From positions 1-34,484 of the IMG/VR virus record IMGVR_UViG_3300010885_024627: a DNA stretch of 34,484 bases, one strand, 5' to 3'. Under the pieces are notes generated by a model that did no database searches, was not told the origin of the DNA, and was given only the letters and a program-made list of their open reading frames with translations. The position numbers were made by a program, and so were the translations under genes. This document shows, piece after piece, positions 16,445-24,002 of the stretch. Position 1 is the first letter of the stretch. Each line of letters begins with the position of its first letter. Origin of the DNA: a virus.

Positions 16445-16712
16445 ATGCGTCCTCTGCACCTTCGAACTCAGGTTTTTGTTTGATGATAGAGTATAAAACA
16501 GCACGGTCTGCACCAGCAATGTATTCATCACCGGCGATCTGTACCTTACCAGCGGATAGCGGTTGTTTGCCAGCTTCACGGGCTTCCTTGGAGGCATAGC
16601 CGTAAAAAGTTACTTCTGTGCCTTTGCCTTTGAAATCTTCTTGGACCGCGCCAATGTTCCAATAGGTCGCTGCTATTCCGTAGTCTGTATCAATTGATTT
16701 GATTAAAGCCAT
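16443..16712 (-). CDS. small conserved-style phage protein
   Basis: 89 residues from the ATG at 16712, selected because of the SD AGAGGA 8 nt upstream; an upstream GTG at 16751 lacks one. It begins MALIKSIDTDYGIAATYWNI and continues with EVTFYGYASKEAREAGKQPL, a pattern I recognise in small proteins next to phage fibre genes, with no proven role. It lies between the beta-helix adhesin and the glycosyltransferase cassette. Confidence 0.75.
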   Translation of the reverse strand: MALIKSIDTDYGIAATYWNIGAVQEDFKGKGTEVTFYGYASKEAREAGKQPLSAGKVQIAGDEYIAGADRAVLYSIIKQKPEFEGAEDA

Positions 16713-16728
16713 GTTTATATTTCCTCTG

Positions 16729-18285
16729 TTAAAAAAACTCGTTGAAACCACCTAGTGCGGGGTATTGGTTAAACACAATACCAGAATTACCGCTTACGTT
16801 TGTGTTGTTTCCAAAATAGTTGTTATTATAAGTGTTTGTCACGCCCGTGTTTGCAACCCAAGCATTTGAGGGAGAGCCTGTACAATCTTGTAAAGCAGTT
16901 CCAACAAAATAGCCGCACCCTCCGCCAATTTTATTCAGTGTAAATGGATTTCCCGCAATAGAACTTTTAATAATAATTCTAGTAGTTATACTGTAATAAC
17001 TACCGGAATACCTTCTTAAATTGCCCATATATATATTTGATGCAGCATCAAACTGCACAATGTTATTAGCTGAAAAATTATAATATCCGCTAATATCAAA
17101 GTTATAAATTGTTATATTATTACCCAGAAATGCAAATGTACTTGCCACAGAACCCGAAAAGTTTAGTATAACAGTTCCTATTTTAATCCCGGAAGAAAAA
17201 GTTTGGCTTGTAGAATAAGTAATACTGTTAATAGAAAAACTTAAAATTGCTGTAGAAAAATCTAATGTTGTGTTTGTGCTAGAACCGTTAAAAGAATTAT
17301 TATCCGCACTAAGTCTGAGACTATACGTAAGAGAACTTGGTACTGCATTAATTACTATGTTTTTAGTGTTTGAGTTATTATAATTAAAATATTGCCCCGT
17401 GTTCTGTAAATCTATACGGTTCGCATTATTGTTAAAAAAACCACTTTGTATAGTAACTCCAGTGAGGCTTGATATTGAAGCAGCTAAAGCAACCGAACCT
17501 TGACTACTTCCATTTCCAATATAAAGTGGCACAGAAGTATAATAGGTATATATAAATCTAGTTGGTGTTACCGTGCCAGTACCAGTGCCGGGCCCTGTTG
17601 CCGTAAAAAGTGTATTTGGTTTGTTTGAAGTTGCGCCATACGAAGTAAAGTTGGTAGTGCCCGCACTTGTGATTGTGTATTTAGTTCCCGCCACCATTGC
17701 TGTTGCAGCCACGGACAATCCCGGGGCCATAGTAATTGACCCCGTAAATGAAGAGACACTATTTAGGTATAAATCACCGTAAACGGTTATTCCCGATGTG
17801 GTTATCGGTGCGGCAGTGTGAACAAAATTTCCAAAAACAGAAGTTCCAAGTGCGTATGGCCCCGTTGAAGTGGTGTTAATATTAAAATTAAGCGCGTTAG
17901 TTTCTGATACGGCCCCAGTAGTTATTGTTTTTGTAGCTGTAGTTGACCCAAAGGTGACAATATTGTCCCCAGTTAATGACGCGCCACTTCTGAAAATTGT
18001 TGCGGTTGTGCTTCCCGTAAAAATCGTGCCCGTACTTGTAAGTGTAATAGTATTTCCAGCAGAATTAAAAGTTAGCCCTCCGCTATAACCCGTCATGTTC
18101 ACACTAAGTACTGTGACATTTGAATCTACCGTGCAATTGCCCAACTGCGAGTTTGCTGAAAAAAAGGCTGTATCTGCTGTGCCCGGAACAGATGCACCTC
18201 CGGAAGTCGCGGCTGAACTAGCGGACCAGTTTGCCGTACTACTCCAATTACCAATAGCGTTTCTAACCCAGTATCTACTTGCCAT
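16729..18285 (-). CDS. beta-helix-like tail spike / adhesin
   Basis: 518 residues. The N-terminus RYWVRNAIGNWSSTANWSAS, then GGASVPGTADTAFF, is the 'RYWVGG-GxWs-t-nWs-tSGG..vPt..D.vfF' start of many phage and bacterial surface proteins that run into a parallel beta-helix. The remainder is Ser/Thr/Asn/Gly-rich with repeated short strands and clear N-x-I-x-x pseudorepeats. The C-terminus (GGCGYFVGTALQDC; NNYFGNNTNVSGNSG; QYPALGGFNEFF) may be the receptor-binding tip. There is no SD; the ATG lies 3 nt after the TAA of the long YSG fibre, which implies coupling to it. No hydrolase motif is evident. Confidence 0.7.
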   Translation of the reverse strand: MASRYWVRNAIGNWSSTANWSASSAATSGGASVPGTADTAFFSANSQLGNCTVDSNVTVLSVNMTGYSGGLTFNSAGNTITLTSTGTIFTGSTTATIFRSGASLTGDNIVTFGSTTATKTITTGAVSETNALNFNINTTSTGPYALGTSVFGNFVHTAAPITTSGITVYGDLYLNSVSSFTGSITMAPGLSVAATAMVAGTKYTITSAGTTNFTSYGATSNKPNTLFTATGPGTGTGTVTPTRFIYTYYTSVPLYIGNGSSQGSVALAASISSLTGVTIQSGFFNNNANRIDLQNTGQYFNYNNSNTKNIVINAVPSSLTYSLRLSADNNSFNGSSTNTTLDFSTAILSFSINSITYSTSQTFSSGIKIGTVILNFSGSVASTFAFLGNNITIYNFDISGYYNFSANNIVQFDAASNIYMGNLRRYSGSYYSITTRIIIKSSIAGNPFTLNKIGGGCGYFVGTALQDCTGSPSNAWVANTGVTNTYNNNYFGNNTNVSGNSGIVFNQYPALGGFNEFF

Positions 18286-18288
18286 ATA

Positions 18289-21200
18289 TTAAAACTGCGT
18301 TCCGGATGCAATCACATCCCAAGTTGCGCTAAACGAGTTATATATACACCCAACATAAACTACTTTTGCAGCGCCGCCGGTTGTAGTCGGGAGCGGGACG
18401 TTAATTGTTCTAAAACACCCTGTACCGCTTTGAACCCAAGACAAAGTAACCGCACCAGACGTGCCGTCATCTTGTATTCTAAACATTAATTTATCGCCGT
18501 TTAGTGGGGTTCCTGACGGAATATTGATTGTTAAAGTTCCAGCGGTAGACAACCCAGTCCACACATACATATCATACAAACTAATGTCCGGCGTGACACT
18601 GGTTGCTGAGTTTGATTCAACGGAAACTCTAGGGTCTATTCTTGCAGTCGTCTGCCCTGTAGTAACCGTAACGTTTGTTACACCGCCAAATGAGCTGCTG
18701 TTATTATATTGAAGCTGCCCACTTGAACCTCCCGGCGTTCCCCCTCCACCACCACTGGCAGTAGCCCAAGATAGTACTGCAGAACCGTTAGTAGATAAAA
18801 CCTGCCCGCTTGTGCCATCAGCAGCAGGTAATTGATATGTAGTAGAACCCGCAGCAGCAGCGCCTTTTAAGCCTACATAACCAGAAGAAGCGCCTACAAG
18901 CCTAATACCTGTTCCTGAAGTTTTAACAGTTCCTGCGCCTTTGGGTGTTAGGGTTAGGTCAATGTCTGTGTCTGAGCCTTGACTATATAAACTAGGACTG
19001 CTACCAGTCAATGAGCCAGTTACTGCTAAATAATTTATTGGTGCCGTTACGCTGTAGTTAACCCTAAAATTAGTACCGCCAGCCTGTTTAAAGATGTGGT
19101 TTCCTGCATTTTTTGCAGTGTAGTTAATGGAAACAGAAGTATCACTACCTTGGGATGATATTTCTGGGCCGCTATTAGTAGCCGCACCCGTCACCTGTAC
19201 GTAGTTAACTGATGATGCTGTGTGAGTAACCTGCATCTGAGTGTTTGTAGAACTATTGGTATAAAAAATTATAGCGCCAGAAGATTTACTAGAAATAGCT
19301 AAATTTAAAGTTCCACTTGCTCCAGCCGCTATAATTTTTGGCGTATTTCCAGTGGAGGTATCTCCCCTAACGCTTACATAGTTAACTGTTGTACCACCAA
19401 TATCCGCTACACGAAATGCCTCACCGCCTGGTGTATAAAACGATAAATCACCACCAAGACTTGTAATCTTTGGAACACTACCCACAGTAGCATAGCCAGT
19501 GCCGCCGCTACCGCCGCCACCACTAATTGTTACCGTTGGCTGTTCAACATATCCAGAACCTGCTGTTCCAATTGTTAGACCACCGGGGTCAATAGAATAT
19601 GTGACGTTTAACGTGCAACCAGTTCCGCCTGCGGGACTAACAGTTGTTGAAACTGGGTTAGATGGCAATGCCGTGTATGCTTTTGAATTTGCTGTTACCC
19701 CTGTTACAGCGCCAGAAGATACAGTTGTAACGGTAAATGTACCGCCAGTTGACGTTGGGGTTCCACCAACCATTGTTAGCACATCGCCAACCGTGTATCC
19801 TGTGCCACCACTTGCAATAGTCGCCGCGGCGTTAAACATCACCGTGCAAGTCGCAGTAGCTTGTACACCACCAGCTGTAGTGGGAGCTGAAATAGCAACA
19901 CTTGGATAGGATGTATATCCTGCACCACCAGCAGTTCTTGTCAGCGCAGTAACCGTACCACCGTTAGAAATGTTCACACCGCTAGAACCAGCCGCTAGGT
20001 CTATTGCACCTGTGCCTTTGGGTTGTATGGCTAGGGATACAGCCGCATCGCTACCAAGCGTTTGAAACTGAACTGCTTTAGTTGTAGCCCCGCCTGTCGC
20101 TTGGATGTAGTTAGCTGAACCGCCGCCGCCAATTAACGTAGTAAACGTACCAGCCGCAGGGGTTGTGCCGCCAATAGTTGTTCCGTCAATTGTCCCGCTT
20201 GTTTGCGTTGTAGTTGAGCCATTATAAGTAATGTTTGCCACACCGCCCAACGCTCCAGAATTGTTATACTGGAGTTGCGTGCTAGTTCCGCCAATTGCTA
20301 TTGAGGAACCAGAATAGCCGGAAGTTCCGCTGTAACCACTTACGCCAGAGCCACTATAGCCGCTTACACCAGATCCGCTATATCCACTATAGCCGCTTAC
20401 ACCGGATCCGCTGTATCCGCTATAGCCGCTTACACCAGATCCACTATAGCCGCTTACACCAGATCCACTATACCCGCTATAACCGCTTACACCCGCGCCG
20501 CTATATCCGCTGTATCCACTTACACCCGCGCCACTGTAGCCACTATAGCCGCTTACTCCAGATCCACTATAGCCGCTTACACCAGATCCGCTATACCCGC
20601 TATAACCGCTTACACCCGCGCCGCTATATCCGCTGTATCCACTTACACCCACGCCACTGTAGCCACTATAGCCGCTTACACCAGATCCACTATAGCCGCT
20701 TACACCAGATCCGCTATACCCGCTATAACCGCTTACACCCGCGCCGCTATATCCGCTGTAACCGCTAAGTCCAGCACCACTATAGCCACTATAACCGCTC
20801 ACACCAGATCCACTATAGCCGCTTACACCAGATCCGCTATACCCGCTATAACCGCTTACACCCGCGCCGCTATATCCGCTGTATCCACTCACACCCGCGC
20901 CACTGTAGCCACTATAGCCGCTTACACCAGATCCACTATATCCGCTATAGCCGGATTTACCGCTGTATCCACTAACACCCGCGCCACTGTATCCACTATA
21001 ACCGCTTACACCGGCGCCACTGTAGCCACTAAAACCACTATAACCACTTACACCGATACCGCTATATCCACTTAAGCCAGAGCCGCTATAGCCGCTATAA
21101 CCCGATTTGCCGCTGTAACCTGAAAATCCGCTATATCCAGACGATCCGGTAGCACCAGAAGAACCCGAAACCGGCCCCACCGTGGCATTACTACCATCGC

Positions 21201-21390
21201 TATAATAAAATGTTAAATCTCCGTTTTCAGGGTTATAACTTACATTGGTGATTAATTTTCCTGGCGAAGCGGCATTGGCAATCTGCGAAACAGAAGCCTG
21301 TTTTGTAACACCACCTTGTACGACAACAGTTTGCTCATTACCAGTAAGGTTAAAAGCAATTGGTAGTTGGGTTATACTTTGATCAGCCAT
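18289..21390 (-). CDS. long tail fibre with homogenised YSG repeats
   Basis: 1033 residues. Residues 1-75 are an N-terminal attachment segment (MADQSITQLPIAFNLTGNEQ; VSYNPENGDLTFYYSDGSN). About 78-365 is an array of GYSGYSGAGVS-type 11-residue units, Gly about every third residue with regular GAG/GSG interruptions. About 366-1000 is beta-rich shaft: GGTSTQLQYNNSGALGG blocks, GGGSANYIQATG, and the repeated pattern 'NYxxVxGxxTxxxPxIxxxGxDxxxxLxxxxKGxG', typical of phage fibre shafts. The C-terminal 90 residues (LMFRIQDDGTSGAVTLSWV, then VYVGCIYNSFSATWDVIAS) form a probable tip. It is the largest gene of the adhesin block and feeds into the beta-helix gene by coupling. Confidence 0.8.
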   Translation of the reverse strand: MADQSITQLPIAFNLTGNEQTVVVQGGVTKQASVSQIANAASPGKLITNVSYNPENGDLTFYYSDGSNATVGPVSGSSGATGSSGYSGFSGYSGKSGYSGYSGSGLSGYSGIGVSGYSGFSGYSGAGVSGYSGYSGAGVSGYSGKSGYSGYSGSGVSGYSGYSGAGVSGYSGYSGAGVSGYSGYSGSGVSGYSGSGVSGYSGYSGAGLSGYSGYSGAGVSGYSGYSGSGVSGYSGSGVSGYSGYSGVGVSGYSGYSGAGVSGYSGYSGSGVSGYSGSGVSGYSGYSGAGVSGYSGYSGAGVSGYSGYSGSGVSGYSGSGVSGYSGYSGSGVSGYSGYSGSGVSGYSGSGVSGYSGTSGYSGSSIAIGGTSTQLQYNNSGALGGVANITYNGSTTTQTSGTIDGTTIGGTTPAAGTFTTLIGGGGSANYIQATGGATTKAVQFQTLGSDAAVSLAIQPKGTGAIDLAAGSSGVNISNGGTVTALTRTAGGAGYTSYPSVAISAPTTAGGVQATATCTVMFNAAATIASGGTGYTVGDVLTMVGGTPTSTGGTFTVTTVSSGAVTGVTANSKAYTALPSNPVSTTVSPAGGTGCTLNVTYSIDPGGLTIGTAGSGYVEQPTVTISGGGGSGGTGYATVGSVPKITSLGGDLSFYTPGGEAFRVADIGGTTVNYVSVRGDTSTGNTPKIIAAGASGTLNLAISSKSSGAIIFYTNSSTNTQMQVTHTASSVNYVQVTGAATNSGPEISSQGSDTSVSINYTAKNAGNHIFKQAGGTNFRVNYSVTAPINYLAVTGSLTGSSPSLYSQGSDTDIDLTLTPKGAGTVKTSGTGIRLVGASSGYVGLKGAAAAGSTTYQLPAADGTSGQVLSTNGSAVLSWATASGGGGGTPGGSSGQLQYNNSSSFGGVTNVTVTTGQTTARIDPRVSVESNSATSVTPDISLYDMYVWTGLSTAGTLTINIPSGTPLNGDKLMFRIQDDGTSGAVTLSWVQSGTGCFRTINVPLPTTTGGAAKVVYVGCIYNSFSATWDVIASGTQF
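20296..21160 (-). repeat. YSG-repeat tract of the long fibre
   Basis: About 288 residues of Gly-(Tyr/Phe/Val/Ala)-Ser units encoded by degenerate 33-bp blocks, including the 123-bp array. Codon choice at Tyr and Gly varies between blocks. Confidence 0.9.
20461..20952 (-). repeat. four copies of a 123-bp higher-order repeat
   Basis: The anchor AGATCC on the plus strand recurs at 20461, 20584, 20707 and 20830, an exact 123-bp period. Each 41-residue unit is three 11-residue blocks plus one 8-residue block (GVSGYSGYSGA, twice; GVSGYSGYSGS; GVSGYSGS). Copies are near-identical in DNA while flanking YSG units are more varied. Confidence 0.95.
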
Positions 21391-21399
21391 TTCTTATTC

Positions 21400-22020
21400 T
21401 TATGTCGTGTATGTATACGCACCGTGTAAAACAGACGTACCAAATGTAGATATGACAGAAAGGTCAACAAGGCCCGTAATTTGATACGCGGGTGTAACCG
21501 CGGTCATTTGTGTTGGGCTTATAATATTAAAACTTGTCATGTTAACACCACCAAGTTTTACGTTGGTAATATTGACAAAATTTGTCCCGCTGATTGTCAC
21601 GTTAGTCCCACCAGCTTTTGTGCCAGAGTTTGGTGACATAGAGTACAACGTGGGAATTGTTGACGATGGGAAAAACTCGTAGGTACTGTCTAAGTTCAAA
21701 TTACCAGTGTTGTTCGACGAATTTTCAGTAATGTAGAACGAGTTTCCGTTTTGGAAACCGTTTTCTGTTTGAATTTGGTTGCCACCAATTGGTCCCGTAG
21801 CTACAGACGCATCAGGGCGGGGGAAACGTAGCGCAATATTTTCAGTTTGACGCGCAGGCAAACGCCATGGATCAAAATTATCCACATCGTCCTTGCAGAC
21901 CCTCATGCCGGGAAAATTAGGATCCGGCATGAGTTCTACATAAGGAAACTTTCTATTACAGCGGTCACAAACCGCTACAGAAAGAACCGAATTGCTTCGA
22001 GTATCAAGATAAACGGGCAT
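21400..22020 (-). CDS. zinc-ribbon-like plus IPT/TIG domain protein
   Basis: 206 residues. Residues 18-45 carry CDRCNRKFPYVEL, then GMRVCKDD, a zinc-ribbon layout with the fourth Cys replaced (CxxC ... CxxD). Residues about 120-206 form an IPT/TIG immunoglobulin-like domain: IPTLYSMSPNSGTKAGGTNV, TISGTNF, VKLGGVNMTSFNIIS, then MTAVTPAY. The middle is polar. Similar zinc-ribbon proteins occur among virion genes of environmental phages; the IPT domain suggests surface exposure. It lies between the 270-residue structural protein and the long fibre. Confidence 0.75.
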   Translation of the reverse strand: MPVYLDTRSNSVLSVAVCDRCNRKFPYVELMPDPNFPGMRVCKDDVDNFDPWRLPARQTENIALRFPRPDASVATGPIGGNQIQTENGFQNGNSFYITENSSNNTGNLNLDSTYEFFPSSTIPTLYSMSPNSGTKAGGTNVTISGTNFVNITNVKLGGVNMTSFNIISPTQMTAVTPAYQITGLVDLSVISTFGTSVLHGAYTYTT

Positions 22021-22029
22021 TTACCAGCC

Positions 22030-22842
22030 TTAAGCGGTTTGACCGTCGTTCTTAATTAAAACACCACCGATATTTATGCTAACCACCGCAGCTGTTGCGG
22101 CACTGCTTGCAACTTGGAATCTTAAATCTGTTCCAGCGGCATATGGGAACGGAAAATGACGTTGCACTTCATATGTAGTGTTATATGGAGTTTGAACAAT
22201 AACTCTTTGCACACCAGACGAAGAGTTTGTCAATGCTCTATATGTTGTGTAATTGACGCTGTTACCGTTAAACGATGAATATGCACCGTATCTATAGCCA
22301 TAGAATGTATAGCCGTTTGGTACGGTATACACACCCATTTGAGATGTACCAATACTTGTTGTTGACCCATTAACCGTAGCCGTATTTATCTGCGCGTAGA
22401 CAGTGCTACTTACGGACAATGTAATTACACCTGAAGGATTGGTTGCCGAACCCGCAGATACAGATATGTTATTGATACGGAAATATACGTTAGCTGTAGT
22501 TACGTTTGTCGTTCCATTCAATACCAAATTTTCTGTAAGCAGGTTGTAGTTCGCATCTGTTCCAGTAATTGTAATAGTAGCAGTGTCTGTGTTTACCGTG
22601 CTCACCAAAGTCATTACAGACGCAGATGTTGGAAATACATAGTCGGTTGTCGACATGTTTTCCCAAATCGTTCTAAACAAACCTGCTGTTGCCGGCGTGG
22701 TTCCATAAGCAAAAATGTTTGCTGGACTATGGCCCATAATTTGATTACGAGACACTTGAAGATCAAACGGCTCAAATGCGCCCTGAACGGTTATGGAATG
22801 CGGTGGTGATGGGTTTTGTTGTAAGTTTGTGACTAATGCCAT
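22030..22842 (-). CDS. beta-rich virion structural protein
   Basis: 270 residues from the ATG at 22842, chosen because AAGGA lies 8 nt upstream; the longer frame from a TTG at 22890 would read through a terminator hairpin. The sequence begins MALVTNLQQNPSPPHSITVQ and has an SRNQIMGHSPANIFAYGTTP block and a Thr/Val-rich beta core (TATITITGTDANYNLLTENL). The C-terminus (TYEVQRHFPFPYAAGTDLRF, then a hydrophobic tail) is also beta. The style is common in uncultivated podovirus structural genes; it could be a head fibre, tail or decoration protein. Confidence 0.65.
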   Translation of the reverse strand: MALVTNLQQNPSPPHSITVQGAFEPFDLQVSRNQIMGHSPANIFAYGTTPATAGLFRTIWENMSTTDYVFPTSASVMTLVSTVNTDTATITITGTDANYNLLTENLVLNGTTNVTTANVYFRINNISVSAGSATNPSGVITLSVSSTVYAQINTATVNGSTTSIGTSQMGVYTVPNGYTFYGYRYGAYSSFNGNSVNYTTYRALTNSSSGVQRVIVQTPYNTTYEVQRHFPFPYAAGTDLRFQVASSAATAAVVSINIGGVLIKNDGQTA

Positions 22843-22860
22843 AATTAATTCCTTAAAGTT

Positions 22861-22884
22861 AAAAACGGGGGCGCGAAGCCCCCG
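22861..22884 (-). terminator. Rho-independent terminator
   Basis: Minus-strand CGGGGGC / GCCCCCG stem of 7 bp, loop TTCGC, followed by TTTTT. It closes the 22895-23464 gene and precedes the 22842 start by 18 nt. Confidence 0.8.
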
Positions 22885-22894
22885 AGGCAATTAA

Positions 22895-23464
22895 TTAGTT
22901 GTTGGTGTAGCCTTGGCCCACGTTAACAATCGAACCAGTGTAGTTACGAGCTGTGTAGTCCACAGAGATCGTACCACCCAAAGTACCGGTGTTAGCCGAC
23001 ACAGTAGCTGCACTGAAGGTCAAATACGCGTCAACAAGGCCGATGTTACCCAAGATTGCTGCGGCGGCTGCAGTGGCTGTGAAAACGCCTGCAATACGGC
23101 CGCCAGCGGCTGTAGGGGTAATTGTGCCGATGGCTGTGGTTGTGACCACGCCAGTAGTTGGATCAGGTTGGTTGATAGACACAGTAATCACGCCGCCTGT
23201 CAAACCAGTGGCTGCTATGTCTTGATACAACACCACGCCTTCAATGATTGCACCAGCGGGCAACATGAACGGAACCACGGTAGTGGTGCCGATGTCTGCT
23301 GTGGTCAAAACCGTAGCGGCAGCGGTGGTGCCAACGATTGGGTTAGTGATAAATTGCTGTTGAGAAGCGCGAACTGCTCCAATGTTGCTTGGTGCGATTG
23401 TGCCGTCGTTTGTAGAGTTGTTAAACTTGTATACGCGAATCGGCTGATTGAAAGTTACTGACAT
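22895..23464 (-). CDS. virion protein-like, decoration or head-fibre candidate
   Basis: 189 residues, rich in Thr, Ala, Val, Ile and Gly and poor in charged residues. N-terminus MSVTFNQPIRVYKFNNSTND; the core has VVPFMLPAGAIIEGVVLYQD, a pattern seen in small capsid-associated proteins (a 'lPaGa.I..v.ly.' motif), and the C-terminus ends NVGQGYTNN. It has a private leader with AGGAAA SD, a TGCATTAATA element 99 nt upstream and terminators on both sides, so it is probably a separately controlled abundant protein. It may decorate the head or form a fibre; this is inferred from position just after the capsid gene. Confidence 0.65.
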   Translation of the reverse strand: MSVTFNQPIRVYKFNNSTNDGTIAPSNIGAVRASQQQFITNPIVGTTAAATVLTTADIGTTTVVPFMLPAGAIIEGVVLYQDIAATGLTGGVITVSINQPDPTTGVVTTTAIGTITPTAAGGRIAGVFTATAAAAAILGNIGLVDAYLTFSAATVSANTGTLGGTISVDYTARNYTGSIVNVGQGYTNN

Positions 23465-23515
23465 TTTATAGTTTCCTATCTAGAGTTTATAGCCCCACTC
23501 AGTCGCTAGATCGTA

Positions 23516-23547
23516 GCCCCCGGAAGCGAAGGGGCCCTGTTGGGGGC
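23516..23547 (-). other. GC-rich inverted repeat in the 5' leader
   Basis: GCCCCC (minus strand, 23547-23542) pairs with GGGGGC (23521-23516), separated by 20 nt. It lies in the 99-nt leader between the TGCATTAATA element and the SD of the 23464 gene. It may protect or regulate that mRNA. No U-run follows, so it is not a terminator. Confidence 0.5.
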
Positions 23548-23562
23548 AAATCTTCCTATTTC

Positions 23563-23572
23563 TATTAATGCA
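23563..23572 (-). promoter_or_regulatory. TGCATTAATA element (putative phage promoter)
   Basis: Exact minus-strand copy, 26 nt downstream of a strong terminator and 99 nt upstream of an ATG with SD. Terminator and element together mark an operon boundary. Confidence 0.6.
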
Positions 23573-23598
23573 ACATTTTTGACTAAAACGCCCGCAAT

Positions 23599-23628
23599 AA
23601 AAAAGCCCGCTTATGTGCGGGCTTTTAT
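23599..23628 (-). terminator. Rho-independent terminator after the acidic-protein gene
   Basis: Minus-strand stem GCCCGC / GCGGGC, extended by A-T pairs (AAAAGCCCGC / GCGGGCTTTT), loop ACATAA, with a T-run. It lies 16 nt after the stop of the 89-residue gene. Confidence 0.9.
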
Positions 23629-23643
23629 GAGATTTAACTAAAC

Positions 23644-23913
23644 TTATTCTTCAACAAGTACCCAGTCATCTTCGTCTTCGATATCGCCTTCGCAATAATA
23701 CAACTCGTCGTTTTCCTCGTCGTACCACCAAGCCACACCGTCTTCGTCATATTCGATTTCGTCTTCTTCTTCTTCGTCGATTTCAATTTCATCGTAGAAG
23801 AATTCAAACGTTGGGACCAATGAGTCAAGAAAGTCTTGTACATAGGTCAAATCTAAATCAAAATCTGCGTCAACAGATAAACGGATACCGTTTGCTTCAA
23901 TTGTAAATTCCAT
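23644..23913 (-). CDS. extremely acidic small protein
   Basis: 89 residues of which about 37 are Asp or Glu and only one is Arg, with no Lys. The first 35 residues (MEFTIEANGIRLSVDADFDL) resemble a short beta-strand pair; the rest is clustered acids with Trp and Tyr (VAWWYDEENDELYYCEGDIE). It lies between the capsid gene and a separately transcribed virion-like gene, with a terminator on each side. DNA mimicry, host-protein inhibition or cation/capsid binding are possible, but nothing in the sequence decides it. Confidence 0.8.
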   Translation of the reverse strand: MEFTIEANGIRLSVDADFDLDLTYVQDFLDSLVPTFEFFYDEIEIDEEEEDEIEYDEDGVAWWYDEENDELYYCEGDIEDEDDWVLVEE

Positions 23914-23957
23914 TTTCTTTCCTATGTTAAAGTTTTGTTAAAAGGGAGCCAATAAGT

Positions 23958-23987
23958 AAAAAAGGCCCACCTTTTGGGTGAGCCTTT
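23958..23987 (-). terminator. strong Rho-independent terminator after the capsid gene
   Basis: Minus-strand stem AAAGGCTCACC / GGTGGGCCTTT (11 bp with one T-G pair), loop CAAAA, then a T-run. It follows the major capsid stop by about 15 nt. Confidence 0.9.
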
Positions 23988-24002
23988 GCAAAGTGCCTAT
24001 GA

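Noticed and set aside
20296-21160. CRISPR-like array
   Set aside because: The repeats are in frame, encode YSG units, and have no unique spacers of constant length.
12856-21160. Diversity-generating retroelement acting on the fibres
   Set aside because: No reverse transcriptase, no template/variable repeat pair with A-specific changes is visible in the window.
22842-22890. Longer N-terminus for the 270-residue protein from a TTG at 22890
   Set aside because: It would translate through a 7-bp GC terminator stem and lacks an SD, while ATG 22842 has AAGGA.
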